From contig NC_087069.1 in assembly GCF_963678635.1 (NCBI RefSeq), positions 40,819,883 through 40,883,882 of the forward strand: a stretch of DNA of 64,000 nucleotides, given 5' to 3'. A program made the translations under genes and the position numbers. Positions 1 through 11,444 of the stretch are shown one piece after another. Below the pieces are notes generated by a model, which was not told where the DNA came from, searched no databases, and was given only the letters and a program-made list of their open reading frames with translations. This DNA is from Symsagittifera roscoffensis. Lineage: Eukaryota; Xenacoelomorpha; Acoela; Convolutidae. Numbering within the stretch: position 1 is the first letter of the stretch; each line of letters opens with the position of its first letter.

Positions 1-1
1 A

Positions 2-1911
2 TCAGATGGGACATCAAGGCGTGGACAAAGTGTATAACAGGATACAAAAATGATTCGAATGGCCGGGATTGAAGAAGGCTTGTGAGAAATGGATAGCCGC
101 ATGCCTGTCTTGTCAACAGGCAAAGGATCCCAGGAAACTAAGGTTCCCCCTACAGTCAATAGAATCGTCAGGTTTCAACGAAGTGGTGCAAATTGATCAT
201 CAGAAAATCTGCATGACAGCAACGGGCTATAATCAGGTGCTGGTAATGATCGACCAAAGCATTCGTAGGTGATCTCACAAAAAAGTTAATGAAAAGGTCG
301 CAGGTAGCTCAGGCCCACTCGACCACTTATCACCCGCAAACGAATGGCCTAGTCGAGAGGCAGAATCGCACACTGGTATCCATGTTGAGAGTCTACTGCT
401 CACGCTACATGGATGACTGGGACAAGCACTTGCCGCAAGTGATGGGTGCTTACAACAGCACGGAGCATTCCACCACGGGAATAAGTCCACATATGATGCT
501 GACGGGTCACGAAAAAGCACTCCCATTAACGTTCTTCTACCCTGAATATGAAGGGAAGAGGACAGCACCGCAAACGTACGTGCGGGACGTTATTAGAAGA
601 CAGCAGGACCTTAATGACTTATGCAGGAGGAATTCGCAACAGGCGCAAATTAGACAAGAAAGGAGGTTTGATAAAAGAACAGCCGATGCAAAAGCCTACT
701 CAGTTGGCGATTACGTCTGGGTGTTCCAGGAAGTGGTTCCACCAAAAGGAACCAAGAAACTATTAAAGAAATGGCGTGGTCCATTTCAGATAACAGAGGG
801 GCATCAAGGATGTCGTTTTTATCGGCTGAGCACTGGAAGAGCGGCTCATTACGAGAATATCAAACCGCACAATGCCTCGTCAGAGGATTGGTGCATCCCA
901 GCGGACATGCAAGAGGGAGACTATTTAATTGTGGATCCTGCTTGTGAAGTGAATGAGAGGGGTACTCGCGACAAGAACGACGGGAACGAGGTGGTGGACG
1001 ATTGCGATCTACCACTGGATCTCGAGTTGACTGAGCGAGTAGAGGTGGACGATGAAACTCTACCCTATGCCGAAGAAGACTGGGATTGCCCGGAACAAAC
1101 CGAAATTGACAAAGGAATACAGCCTGACTTTCCTCTCACCATGGAAACACGCCAAAGCAAGAAAGGAAAAAACCAGAAGAAATACAATCCGTATGGCGAG
1201 GACTTCGTTGTAGACAGGATAGTAGTGAGTGATGTCATAGACTCGCTGGTGGGACTGGACGAAGTGGCGATGCTAGGGGAAATCGACCTTGTGAACGATA
1301 TGGATCAAGATTGGATCGACGATCGATCAGAACCGGAAGTGGAGTTCGAACCAGAAGCGGAACAGACTCATGAGCAAGAACTAACAAACTTGCGCGTGCT
1401 CGAATGGCTCCACGATCTGCCGACAGATCCAAAAGAGACGATCCTGACGATTCAGGACGTCGATAGAGACGGCGTCAAATACATCAGTCATGACAATACC
1501 GAGTCCAACTGGGTCGCCCCAGATGGTCCTCTACGTGTTCCACAATCCAACCTCGGTCTCCTAGACTTTGGGCGATCGACGGGGACGTCGATGGATATTT
1601 TTGTCCGGGGAGTGGGGGTAGGACTCACCCACACCGAAAATCTTATAATAAAAAAATTGAAATCGGCAAGGGAAACCGGAGAACTAGAGACAGAGGGCGA
1701 GAATGCTAAGAAACCACCTTTTGGACGAATCTTTGAATCGTATTTTGATCTCCCGAACCACTATTCGAACAATATCGTTATAACGGACAGCGATTTCATA
1801 CTCACGGAACGCACGTGCGCCATAGCGATAACTGCGGACGTAAGCTTCAAAACAGCACTAGCGGCCGACTTTAAAAGAGAGTACAAGAATATCGAGTTTT
1901 TGTGGAAATAG
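2..1911 (+). pseudogene. Element A Pol C-terminus: integrase remnant and tail
   Basis: This is the integrase that inserts element cDNA, followed in frame by a long tail. The zinc-finger part is readable (GHQGVDK at the start, Cys pair in CLSC), but an arginine codon has become TGA at about 51. Around 252-264 roughly 124 bp present in B (27092-27215) is missing. This removes the second catalytic Asp, shifts the frame and ends the first piece. From 289 the frame is open again for 540 codons: the catalytic Glu in GLVERQNRTL, an SH3-like C-terminal domain (YSVGDYVWVFQ, RGPFQITE), then an acidic linker with a basic KKGKNQKK patch, leading into the macro-like module. The TAG at 1909-1911 replaces a CAG kept in B. 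Confidence 0.85.
1571..1640 (+). promoter_or_regulatory. Internal polypurine-tract-like signal with upstream hairpin (A)
   Basis: A perfect 6-bp inverted repeat ATCGAC-GGGGAC-GTCGAT (1575-1592) is followed after 8 bases by TTGTCCGGGGAGT (1601-1613) and then GGGGGTAGG. The same hairpin and motif, with different arm bases, precede the 3' LTR at 12151-12187. In other retroelements central polypurine tracts prime a second plus strand; that role here is inference. The stretch also encodes a conserved FVRGVGVGLTHTENL-type peptide, so part of the conservation may be protein-driven. Confidence 0.45.
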
Positions 1912-2220
1912 AGGCCGGGTGTAGGAGGAATGATAGCGATGCCCCCTGTTGCATCACAGATACCAGGGAAATATTTGTGTTTTTTGGTTACGAAAGCTAC
2001 TGATAGGCAACACGTGAATCCGGAGAGCTTGGTATTGGCCTTGACTCGACTTAGGGATTTCCTGGTTGAGAGAGGTGTGACCTCTCTCTCGTTGCCAGTT
2101 TATGATCCCAATAGAGGGAAGCTACACCCGAGAGAGTTGTACGCTCTTGTGCATGTGATATTTTCAGAGACTGACATAGAGGTTTACTTACATAAAAAAT
2201 ACTATCTGAGCATATGCTAA
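1741..2220 (+). pseudogene. Element A macro (ADP-ribose) domain-like module of Pol
   Basis: After the conserved TDSDFILTERT segment, the sequence follows the strand-helix order of small macro domains of the OARD1/TARG1 type. CAIAITADVSFKTALAADF matches the first strand and binding loop. YLCFLVTK matches the central strand with its Lys. ERGVTSLSLPVYDP matches the strand and loop that in active enzymes carries a catalytic Asp. ELYALVHVIF and IEVYLHKK close the fold. The Lys of LVTK is present, but the glycine-rich loops and the catalytic Asp position are not conserved, so ADP-ribose hydrolysis is doubtful. Here CAG has become TAG at 1909; B keeps the frame open. The call is my reading of pattern and order, not a search. 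Confidence 0.6.
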
Positions 2221-2662
2221 GAATTGCGCTCGGCGATAAGTGGTTTTTATTAAGTTGCTCGATAAGAATTAGAGTCAAGTTTTAGGTTAGGTTTTAGGTA
2301 CAGTATTAGGGATTAGGTTTTTATATGATAGTATAGGTGTGTGATGTTTATGTGTTTATGTTATGTTATTGTTATGATATGTTTTATGTTTGTGTCATCA
2401 AGGTGACAGCGCTTATTCGTGCTACTCTGACAAAGATAAAGGTGGACGATCCACCTTGGTGCTAAATTTTAAATCAGAATTGTGAAGAGAATTTCAATGG
2501 AGAGTTTTAAAGAATTGATTGATGTTGCATCCAAAAATGATGGTTCTAAGTCGCGACCTGTTTTTTAGATCTTGATTGATCGAAAATTGTTTACTGAACA
2601 CTGAATCAGAGGAGACAGAAAGAAATTACACGACACGACAACAAGAATCAACACGAAAAGAA
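2221..2662 (+). promoter_or_regulatory. Spacer with conserved 3' splice acceptor before the second reading frame (A)
   Basis: This AT-rich stretch has no credible coding frame. It contains TTAGGTTAGGTTTTAGG-like T/G runs near 2281-2300. TGTTTTTTAG at 2559-2568 is a good splice acceptor, also found at the same place in B (exon side from 24756 on the minus strand). C has ATTTTCAG ending at 50901. The start codon of the second frame follows at 2663. This fits expression from a spliced subgenomic RNA, as env genes of retroviruses are expressed. The donor is not identified. Confidence 0.5.
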
Positions 2663-2929
2663 ATGGGTGACACGAACGAACTCATGGAATTCCTCTCAGC
2701 GAGTCTAGGAGCGACTCTAGACGAGATCTATCAGCGGCTGATCGATTGTGATTTTACACGAGAAGACCCGGGGTTGGCGATGTTTGTGGTCGCACTCCTC
2801 AATGCACTGGGAAGAGAGGGTCGAGGGAATCGCCCTACAGAAGTCGTGTTGATGTTGGCCTTCGGTGAGTCCGGGACCGCCGAGAGAGGCCGAAACCGAT
2901 TGATGAGATGGAGGCGCGGAGAGATGTGA
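2663..2929 (+). pseudogene. Element A second ORF, N-terminal segment
   Basis: The segment starts at the ATG used in both A and B (GAAATGGGTGACA) and encodes a small alpha-helical domain with MEFLSASLGATLDEIYQRL near its start and FVVALLNALGREGRG near residue 40. C has a recognisable homologue at 51128 (LDELYKRLRDMDYT, NAVLQLEAQGE). The frame ends at TGA 2927. B continues here through tens of bases that are deleted in A, then both rejoin before the coiled-coil segment. I do not recognise the domain. It has no signal peptide, which argues against an envelope protein. The ATG was chosen over the upstream in-frame codon because only it is conserved and lies downstream of the splice acceptor. Confidence 0.6.
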
Positions 2930-3037
2930 GCAAAGGTCCAACCTGCGCAGCCACTCATTGGAGCGAAGAGACAACGTGATGGGCCAGGCCCGTCACACTC
3001 TGTCGACTCTCCAACAGCTGCTCCTCCCCTAAAGAGA

Positions 3038-5425
3038 GTGAGAGTGAGCGAGATAGAGATCCAGACGTCGGAGACGATTGAGACACTGGAGAAGAAGGAG
3101 AGAGATCAGAGTGAGCTGTGTGCCAAACTTCAGGAGTACAGGGCCATAGCTCGGGAGAGAGACGAATTGAAAAAGAAATTTGAAGATCTGCAGGTGGCCT
3201 ACAAGGAGGATGAGATAAAGCACCTGAAGGAGCTGTATATGGCGAAGGTGAGCCAAGTGTCACCGGAAATCCTGGCGAGCATGAGGTCCTCGGAGGGATC
3301 TAACGACACACGCCCCAGGACAACAGCGCAGGAGCTGTGCGCATCGAGAGGACCTGAGGTTCTGGATTTGCGTGCATCAAGGGGGCCCGAGGCTCCTCAG
3401 CAGACACGACCGTCTGCTTCGAGTCAGAGGTTTACGATACCAGACCCTTCTGACACCTATCTAGCTCCTCAATTTCAGGAATCATTTAACCAAGTGGCCA
3501 GAGCCGCGATGGATGAGATCAACAGAGGCACTGAGCGGACACTGGCTAGGATCGTTCCTTCCCAGCGTCGTGATCATTCATCAAATAGCTCGGAGCGAGC
3601 AACCCGCACGATAGCGTGTTCTGCGCCTGGTGGAGTCTTTGAGAAGTCTCGCGTGGTAGACATCAGGAAGAATCTGATGGCACGTCATCAGTTCACGCAA
3701 GTGCCAGCCGAGCATCCTCGGGCCTGCCTGAATGACATGAGCTGGAACCCCGCCACGAACGACCAAGTAATTCCCCCAGGGAGTCGCCATTTGATCATTG
3801 GAGACAGTTTGGTGAGAGATCTGAATGAGATCTTCGTCTATGGTCATACTACCATTCTGTCCTTTGGAGGAGCCTCAGTGGCTCAAGTCATCAAAATGAT
3901 GGAGTTCCAGAGCGAGGATCATTTGGATACATTAATAATAATGCTGGGGACCAATGACGTCTCGAGAGCCCCCGTGACTCCGGAGAACAAGTGGGAACCT
4001 CTATTGGTGTGTCTCTTGAACGAATTGAAAGAAAAGTACAGACCCAAACTCGTGATCCTGTGCACGATACCACCAAATCTTTTGGTGGGCACCATAGCTG
4101 CAGATTTCATGAATGGCAACGTGACGCGGTGGAATGAAATGACCCGCAGTCTGGTGAGAAACAACCCTGGCGAGTTGCGACTCCTGGATCTCGAAAATAT
4201 GCTGCGCATGACTGACCACATCGCGCTCACTAAAGATGGAGTGCACTTCAATACCCAACGAGGGAGGCATTGGATTAATGATGTGTTTCAGACGCAATTG
4301 AGGGAAGCGGAGCAAGAGTCGAGGGCGACCGGTTCTTTGGCTCGGACCAATTCGACCGGAGGGAGTAGAATAAGGGCAACCGTGCCCGAATCCCTCGCCA
4401 ACCGTCTAGGGCCCTTGGCAACGGAGACGGTTGGAGCCGCAACCGTCGCTCCGAGCTCGAACGTGAGAGACAGGCTGGGGACTGCTCCTCCTCCCAGGCC
4501 GCAATCGATTGGAAGCCGACTCGGCAGATCGGTGGAACAGAACAACAGGAATAACTCCCAGACCGCGTCTAGGAGGAACGATTCGCCTGCCACGACAAAT
4601 CATGCTTCGACAGCAGGACCGTCTACAAGTACCGTGCCAGCGGAGGGGATCGAATCAGGCAGCAGGCTGCTTTGGAATAGATCAGATCCTAGTCATTGGG
4701 GTCAGTATAAGACGGACATGTCGGCGAAGTTGAATATGAATACCTTGACGTGTCGGGAGGATGCGATGAGAATGACTGGCGGTGAAAGTCCCACAGTGTC
4801 GCGACTTTATCGGATACCGGGTGTGGATTGGCTGCTAGCAGAGCAGGAGAAATTCAGCTCCTCGACCTCACTCCGACATGTAGACCTGGATGGATTACCT
4901 CATGACAATACCTTTGGACCTTTAAACACCCGGTCGCTCACCGACGTTCGAGATAGGACCCGGGAAAGGACACCACCTGTGCGCAAGGGCAAGTTCCAGA
5001 CGGAGAACAAGCCCAATAACAAACATCACAAGATGTACAGACAATTCGCTAAACCACCCGGTCAGACGCCGGGCGAGTATTCGAGGGATTACCCCCGAAC
5101 TACAACAGTGGTTGGAGACGATAAGAGATACGGGAACCTGAAGGCCCCAATAGGCGATGGCCTTTTTGCAGCTTATGACCCCTTGGACATGAAGGCTGCC
5201 AAATATCTGGTTGTGGCCGGCTCCGATTATCTCTACACGCCCCGTTCTCTATTCTGGCCCGATGTGATTTTCTTAACGGCGCCTAAACTGGACTGGGGAC
5301 AGGCGATAGGCATGATGATAAGTGTACGGAGAGTGATCAGCATGGAGCCGCAGGTAATAGTGGTTGCAGGCTCAAATGATCATCTACAAAGCAGAGGCTT
5401 ATTGTCACGTCTGACGGATGGATAA
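3038..5425 (+). pseudogene. Element A second ORF: SGNH/GDSL hydrolase domain plus second SGNH-like domain
   Basis: In order: a basic KRVRVSEIE-type start, a coiled coil (TSETIETLEKKERDQSELC and on to about residue 75), a Ser/Pro-rich linker, then an SGNH esterase/lipase fold at about 250-425. The blocks are visible: GDSL with nucleophile Ser257, Gly278 in SFGGAS, Asn306 in GTND, and Asp400/His403 in DGVHFN. The catalytic set is therefore intact in this copy. A basic, Ser/Arg-rich linker follows. From about 720 a second Rossmann-like unit begins (VVAGSD at 725-730, VVAGSND at 775-781) and continues in the next frame. CR1-type LINEs carry esterase domains too; here it sits in the env position of an LTR element. 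A deletion of about 14 bp near 5418 breaks the frame that B keeps. Confidence 0.75.
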
Positions 5426-8400
5426 CGAAGTTATAGGGGAGGCGATAATGACACTGCTCTCGGCGATGGCCGAGGTAGAGGCAGCAGCAAGACAACGTTT
5501 CACCATGAATGTGGTGAAGGTGATCTTCGTATTGTCACCAGGCTACGCTGCGTTGCCTGAACCCCTTCAATTTGTGTACACAATGGTCACGACGATAGCT
5601 GAGGGGATATTTAACGTAATAATTCCTGCCCCAAACAGAGTGGTGGACCCGGACAATTACTATCCGTCCCGATCTGAGCTTCCCGCCGTTTGGGCTGACA
5701 TCTCGAATGCCATACAGGGGCTCAGAGATTGTAGCACAACTCGGTTGGTGCTGGATGAAGTTCTGGGGTTGGAGCTGTCAAACTTCGCAAGATTACTGAA
5801 GCTAAGACCAGGGGTAGGTGAAGATCATCTGTTAGTACAACAGGTGGCTGATGATCTCTGGTTCAGACAGATGGATCATGCAGAGAATGAGCAGGGAAGG
5901 ATGATCAGAAAGAATATGACGTCAGCAGAGGAGGACCTCATGGCAATAGCTTTGCGTACGAAGCCACACAACAACATATGGTTGTATCTGTCACCGAGGC
6001 TGTGCACCTTGGGTGAGGACGCGTTTGAGCATGCGCCGGCAGTACTTAAAGAGATACACGCGTATCTGAAGAATCTACTTAATGCCCGGGAGTTGGCTGG
6101 AGGCAAGATGTTGAAACTGATGCAAGACGTAAACACGATGTCGTTGGACAAGTTCCAAGCTGACGTGCTGGCCACGAAGGCACAGTATGAACGATCAGAT
6201 GCTATCTTGGGTGGAATGGGAGTGGGATGGACGCCATCTTTCCTATCGACGTGCTATCCGAAGGCATCTAGGAACCTGATCGCGAGCTTCGTCAAAGACA
6301 TCAGGAAGTTGTTGATTGGCCTGGTGCTAGCCTTATACGTGACATTTGGTCATGAAAACTTTGTGAAAGGACCGGCAAACCTCTTTACCCAAGCGTTGGC
6401 AGATTTGAGATTGGACGGACTCCTGACTCTGATTGCCATGACCTATGGTCGACTGGGAGATTTGCTTGTGCTATTACGTTACCCTGAACAACTACAGGGA
6501 CCCAGTCGTGAGTTCAATGCACAGTTGGAAACCGCCTCGCTCAAGAAGATGAAAGACTGGAGGACTCTCCTGCTTCAATACCTCTTGCAACAGAACAGAA
6601 GCGTCACAGGAGAGGACAAGGTGGCGACGAACGCAGGCGAATGTAAGCAGTATTGTGGCATGCCCTTACTAACAGACTTAGCTGTCATGATGCGGATTGA
6701 TCCGTTGGCTCTGGTCCACGGACTGAGGGAATTCGTCACAGTGGTGTATGGACCGGTGATGTCTTTTGCGTTCCCGGATGTGCAAGTTAAAGCGTACAGG
6801 AATTCAGTGTTGTACGTCAACCTGGTCTCAGTAGTGGATTGTTCCGTGCTGAATTGGGTAGAACAGAGTGAACTGAGGAAGCTGGCTAGCGACGATAGGC
6901 TGTTCGGAAGAATAGCAGAGCCAGGCTGGGTGTTGATGGACTTCAACAACCACTTCAAATGCAGAATGGGCCGTGAGGATCTGTCCCACATCCAGTTTAA
7001 CCCAAAACTCTGGAATTTGAGACCAGTGGTGAAGGATACAGGAGAGGCTGTGGGAGTACCTCAATTGCCGGGAGCCTATGCCCATGCGAAAGAGAATCAA
7101 CAAACATGGCTTCCTGGGTCCAGGCCGCTGCCGGACCAATGCCATCGATATCCACCGATAAGGAGGATGTTGTTGGGAGTCACATCTCCCATCACTGCCC
7201 CTCGTATTGGAGACGCAGAGACGAGAATGCTGAAGTGGAGTGGAGGGATGGAGCCGCGCTTCATCAGCTGGAACGTTGCTGCCGCGCATACGTTCGACTT
7301 CTCATTCCCCGATGCCTGGAGCAGGAAAAAGATCAAAGCACTACCCTCCAGGAGACCAGAGGTCTCGGCTGAAACGTGGAACAAAGTATATTCTTCCGCG
7401 GATGACTTATCGAGACTGAAGTGGTCAGGAGAAGCGAAAGTGGTGATGCTGGAGGTGGCAAGGGAGAGCAGAGGAGGCTCATATATAACGATAGAGGACC
7501 TGGCCCCACATGGCGAGGAGTTGGTAGAGTTCCTGGTCGATGATGAATTGTTTTATCATGCAGGAGACATGGCCGTACCGGCTCGGCCGGATTCGGGCAC
7601 AGACGCGCGACAAGGACCCTCGGGACCTAGGCCGAAACCTGATGCGGACGACGATGAATTGATGGATCAGGACGATAACGATGACGGGACCGGAAGTAAG
7701 ACGGAGAAACCGGGAGAGACCGATCTAGGAGCGTTGGAAAGGGACTTGCTAGAATACCGGTTCAGTGAAGACGACGATGGGGAAGTCGATGGGAGTTTTT
7801 TGCTAATGGCACCATCGTCCTTCATGTCTCCTACAAAGGAGGCGTCGGCCGATCTATCTCCGATAGACCCAATAAGCCAGGCTAGAGAGTGCCGAAGCAG
7901 GGATCCGCAGAAACTGCTTTATGAATCACCAAGGAGGAGGAAAATCGAAGAGTCAATGAAGATATCGTTCCTCAGCACATTACCAGAAGAAGAATGGGAA
8001 AGATATCAAATGGAGTTGGAAGGCAAGACAGGAGCAATCTGGAGCCGAGTAAACTTCATGGAGAAATCTTGGGACGTGATAAGGCGATATGGGACGCAGT
8101 CCATAATGAAGGTGGGATTGAACCAACCCATCATGCGTGAGGTCCTGGAGAAAATAGTGAGCTCCATGGAGTCGGATGTTCTGACCGAATCAGTAACAGA
8201 AGACAGTGCCGATGATCAGCATGTTGCAAAGAAATTACCTGTCAGACGAGCCAGGAAAGGGCTGAAGCGACTAAAAGGGAAAACAGGAAGTCGAGCCATG
8301 AACCCGAGAGTGGTGAAGTCGAGAGCCAGCGCAGTGGTGACCTCTTTAACGAGCGCAGGTCGTTCAGGCGAGAGCGGGCAAGGAGATAGCGCAACGCTGA

Positions 8401-9464
8401 CAGGGGGAGAAAAAGAGAATCTGATACCCCCTATGCTCTTGGCAGGTCTGACCGTAACCGCCACTAGATCGAAGAAGACGGCGCGAACCCTGGCAGACAC
8501 TAAGTTAGAAATGGAAGTCATCAGTCAATGTGGATCTGGAGGACTTGAAGATTATAGGCCCTCGCGGATCAACATGGCCAAGTTGAAACTGGAAGGACAA
8601 CTCGACGTGGTCGAGTACAGTCGAATAACTGTGCCGGAATCGGTCCACATGGGAGATCCGGCAGGGGGTTATGTGGAGATGTTGAAAGCGAGGAACTCCG
8701 CGAGAGGGCACCTGATGGCTTGGAGTGAAAAGCGGGCCATGCAAGAATATCTGAAAGGGCTTACGGAGAACTCTAACTTCAATCGAAGAGAGTATGGCAC
8801 AGTAATGTCATCAGAAGCGAACGAAATTGGATTGGAAAAACTGCTAGAAATTTCTTGGAGGGCGGCCCTCCAGAAATACTTCGATGAGACGATGAATGCA
8901 CCTGCTACTGTGGCAGCATACCTGGCTCATCCTTGCGTGAGAACTGATCTGCAAGTACGACTGGCTTGGTGCTTGATGGGCATCAAAAAGGCGGAGTATG
9001 AAGCCAGTAATGACTCGAAATCACGAGAACAGGAGCTAGAGTTAATGGAAGCTCTACGAGCATTGATTTCGAAAGACGATTCAGCGATAGCATGGGCTAA
9101 GCGTAAGGATGCCCTTTGCTTTGTCAGGTTCGTGGTGGATCGCATCCCCACTCCTGTGTTGGGAGAATGTATAAAGATCATTCGGCAAAAGGGAGTTGAT
9201 TGCGAAAAGAACTTCCTTAGGGCACTCCTAGAGCTATATCAGGACATGCCATTGACCGTGCCAAGCAAGGAGTCGAATGATATGGAAAGCTATCGCAAGT
9301 TGGAAGAGGTGAGAAGATACTCCAACAAAGAATTGAGAGTGAGCAGAGACTTGATTGAAGCGGCCAGAGGACAAAAGGAGTTTGCAACACTAGGGAAACT
9401 GAAGTCGTTCCAATACGTGTCTGGCATACCGGGGATGGCGTATAATCCCTTCGTGAACGAATAA
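5418..9464 (+). pseudogene. Element A second ORF: large central region of unknown function
   Basis: This is 1348 codons collinear with B (22909-17973) and, more weakly, with C (53900-58070). Residues 30-75 complete the second SGNH-like fold (KVIFVLSPGYAALPEPLQF). A mostly helical region of no recognised family follows to about 700, with a conserved AYRNSVLYVNLVSV segment. Next come an acidic tract (DADDDELMDQDDNDDG near 741-757), a Ser/Thr/Glu-rich stretch, and a strongly basic tract near 938-958 (KLPVRRARKGLKRLKGK) that could bind nucleic acid or act as a nuclear localisation signal. The end, YVSGIPGMAYNPF, is conserved in C and D. GAA has become TAA at about 9463; B reads through there. One hydrophobic run (LLIGLVLALYVTF) is too short to call a membrane anchor. 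Confidence 0.65.
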
Positions 9465-11444
9465 GCCAGGGAAGCATACTTCGACTACGAGCAAGTCACA
9501 GTGCTCAACTTCTGGGTTGAACGGATTAAGGAAATTGGAATGTTGATGGTGGAACAACCCAAGCTTGGAATTATTTTGGAAGAACGAGTAGTCGAGCCCT
9601 CGATTCCCGAGCTAAAAGGGCAAGTGAGTTTTGATTGTGGTTCTTGGGACGGTCCCTTGAAAACCAGTCTAGTAGTGATGTGGGAACTCATGAAACCTTC
9701 CTGGTGTCCCCATCCTAACGCAGGCTTAATCTGGGACATGACCGCGGATGTCATGTTAGAACGGGATGATGATTCGAGTTTACATGATCTGGCCTTGATA
9801 CATCACCTGCTGGCCATGAGATTGACGAAGAAGAAGAGCAACCCGTCCACGGAGCTGTCCGAGGAAGGTACATCGAGTAATTGGTTGAAGCAAGGCACAT
9901 GCTTGGCTCAACACAGTGGGATGGAAGGACATGTTTGTAAACTGGGACACTGCCTGATTACGCTAAGCGAGCAGCATCGACAACTGGCACGATTGTACGG
10001 AAGATTGAGCATGTCAGATAAGAGTGCCATGGAGTTGGTCGCAGACTGCCATGGGGTGACGGACGTAAACCTGATCACAGCCTTGGGATTTTGCAGCATG
10101 ACGAGTTCGATAGAATCGCTCGAGCGCTTGGAGCGTGCCCATGAGCTAGTGACGTCCCTCAGCGTGGAAATATTCCCTGGAGCATTACAGACAGAGCAAA
10201 AGATTGGAGGCTGGCGAGAAGCCCTAGAGAATGAAATGAATCTGAAGGATAGTGAAGCCTATCACAGACCTACTGGTTCAAAATATATGGTGGGTTCAAG
10301 CTCAGCGCCGTATTGTAATAGCAAGTATCCTACGCACATGGTGGTGAAGGATGCGAGGACGCAACAAGTGTTGGTTGACCAACTTTTCTCTGTGCCAAAG
10401 TGCGTGAGGTTGGCCAGAATGTCAGAGAGGTCATATGACTTGTTGGCAAAGATCTTTCGGGCAGTCCCGAAGAGATCCGAAGGCGAGTTGCAAGACGTTG
10501 TGGGTGAAGAGTTCATGAGACTGAACGAAGGCAACGTGAGTGAGTTCCAGAAACAGAAAGCGAGTGGAGCGTTACCCACTGAATTCCCCACCATAGAAGA
10601 GAAAGACGATTTACATAGAATCCTGATGGAAGTGGAACCGTTGCTGGGAGCCTCAGGGTATCGGACCCGAAGGAACATAGTGAGAACCCATGGGGAGTAT
10701 CCTTGCCACTGCTTGGCGCAGACGTTGTGGTACCCTAAACGCGGGAATCTGATCCTAGTCTGGGACGTGGAGGAGTTGTACTCCACGGGGTTGCCCGATC
10801 AGAATCAACAAGTGTCAATCGTGGTGGTTAGCGCCATGCTAGCAGTGAGATGGTTGGAGGCTAACGCGGACACAAGTGAGCAGGAGACGGCCGTGCCGAC
10901 TCCTGAACAGTTGAGAAACGTTAAAATGAGTCGTGAATTGGATCTTTTCAGAACCACCTGCAAGGTTCTGAGAATACCTAAAGCCATTGAAAGAATATGG
11001 TCAAGGCAAAGATTGATGCCTTGGTTCCGTGCAGTGATGACATCTTGGATGTATGAACGCGCGAAGCGTCACATGTCAAGGAACACGGAAGCCTATCAAT
11101 CTTTCCAGCTAGATATAGGACATGGAGCCTATAAACGAGCATTCTTGACGCACAGAAACGCGGTCACCACAGCGGTGAAGCGGGTAGCTGGAACGCCTTG
11201 TGTTACTGAAGATGAGAAGAAAGAGGTCTTAAGAGCTGACCTAGAACGAAACGTGAGCCTATGTCTTCACAACAGCTTTTGCAGGAACCGGGAGCAGAAA
11301 GTGAATGTGGACTTGCTACCTTGTTGCAAACCGAGGCTGTTGGAACAGGAGGGTTGGGGCACGGCCCGCAACTCTCTGGACATGTTAGAGAAAGTTCTGG
11401 AAGACAGTGACGCTGAACATCAGGATGGAGAAATGATGGAGTGA
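9465..11444 (+). pseudogene. Element A second ORF: Cys/His-rich C-terminal domain
   Basis: Homology resumes directly after the 9463 stop (REAYFDYEQ). An ATG at 9501 opens 647 codons. Residues counted from there and conserved in D include PSWCPHP (Cys69), a C-x9-H-x-C-x4-C set (Cys134, His144, Cys146, Cys151), CVRLARM, HGEYPCHCLAQT (His397, Cys402, His403, Cys404), WDVEE and NVSLCLHNSFC. Fixed spacing of Cys and His between two diverged subfamilies suggests one or two metal-binding sites. I do not recognise the family. The tail is acidic (EDSDAEHQDGE). The domain ends the giant frame, about 740 bp before the 3' LTR. Confidence 0.65.

Noticed and set aside
6300..6360. Transmembrane helix (LLIGLVLALYVTF) in the unknown region
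   Set aside because: Only about 13 hydrophobic residues, flanked by residues typical of a buried helix; not sufficient for a membrane span.
51..9465. Repeat-induced point mutation as the cause of stops
   Set aside because: Some stops are C-to-T or G-to-A changes, but others are transversions (GAA to TAA, AGA to TGA) or deletions; the pattern fits ordinary decay.
10262..10786. 174-codon antisense frame and many similar long antisense frames in A-D
   Set aside because: Shadows of the conserved sense frames; they show no domain and are not conserved beyond what the sense strand dictates.
3038..11444. Envelope glycoprotein in the env position
   Set aside because: No signal peptide, no convincing membrane anchor and no cysteine-knot or fusion-peptide pattern; the visible domains are coiled coil, SGNH and Cys/His-rich.
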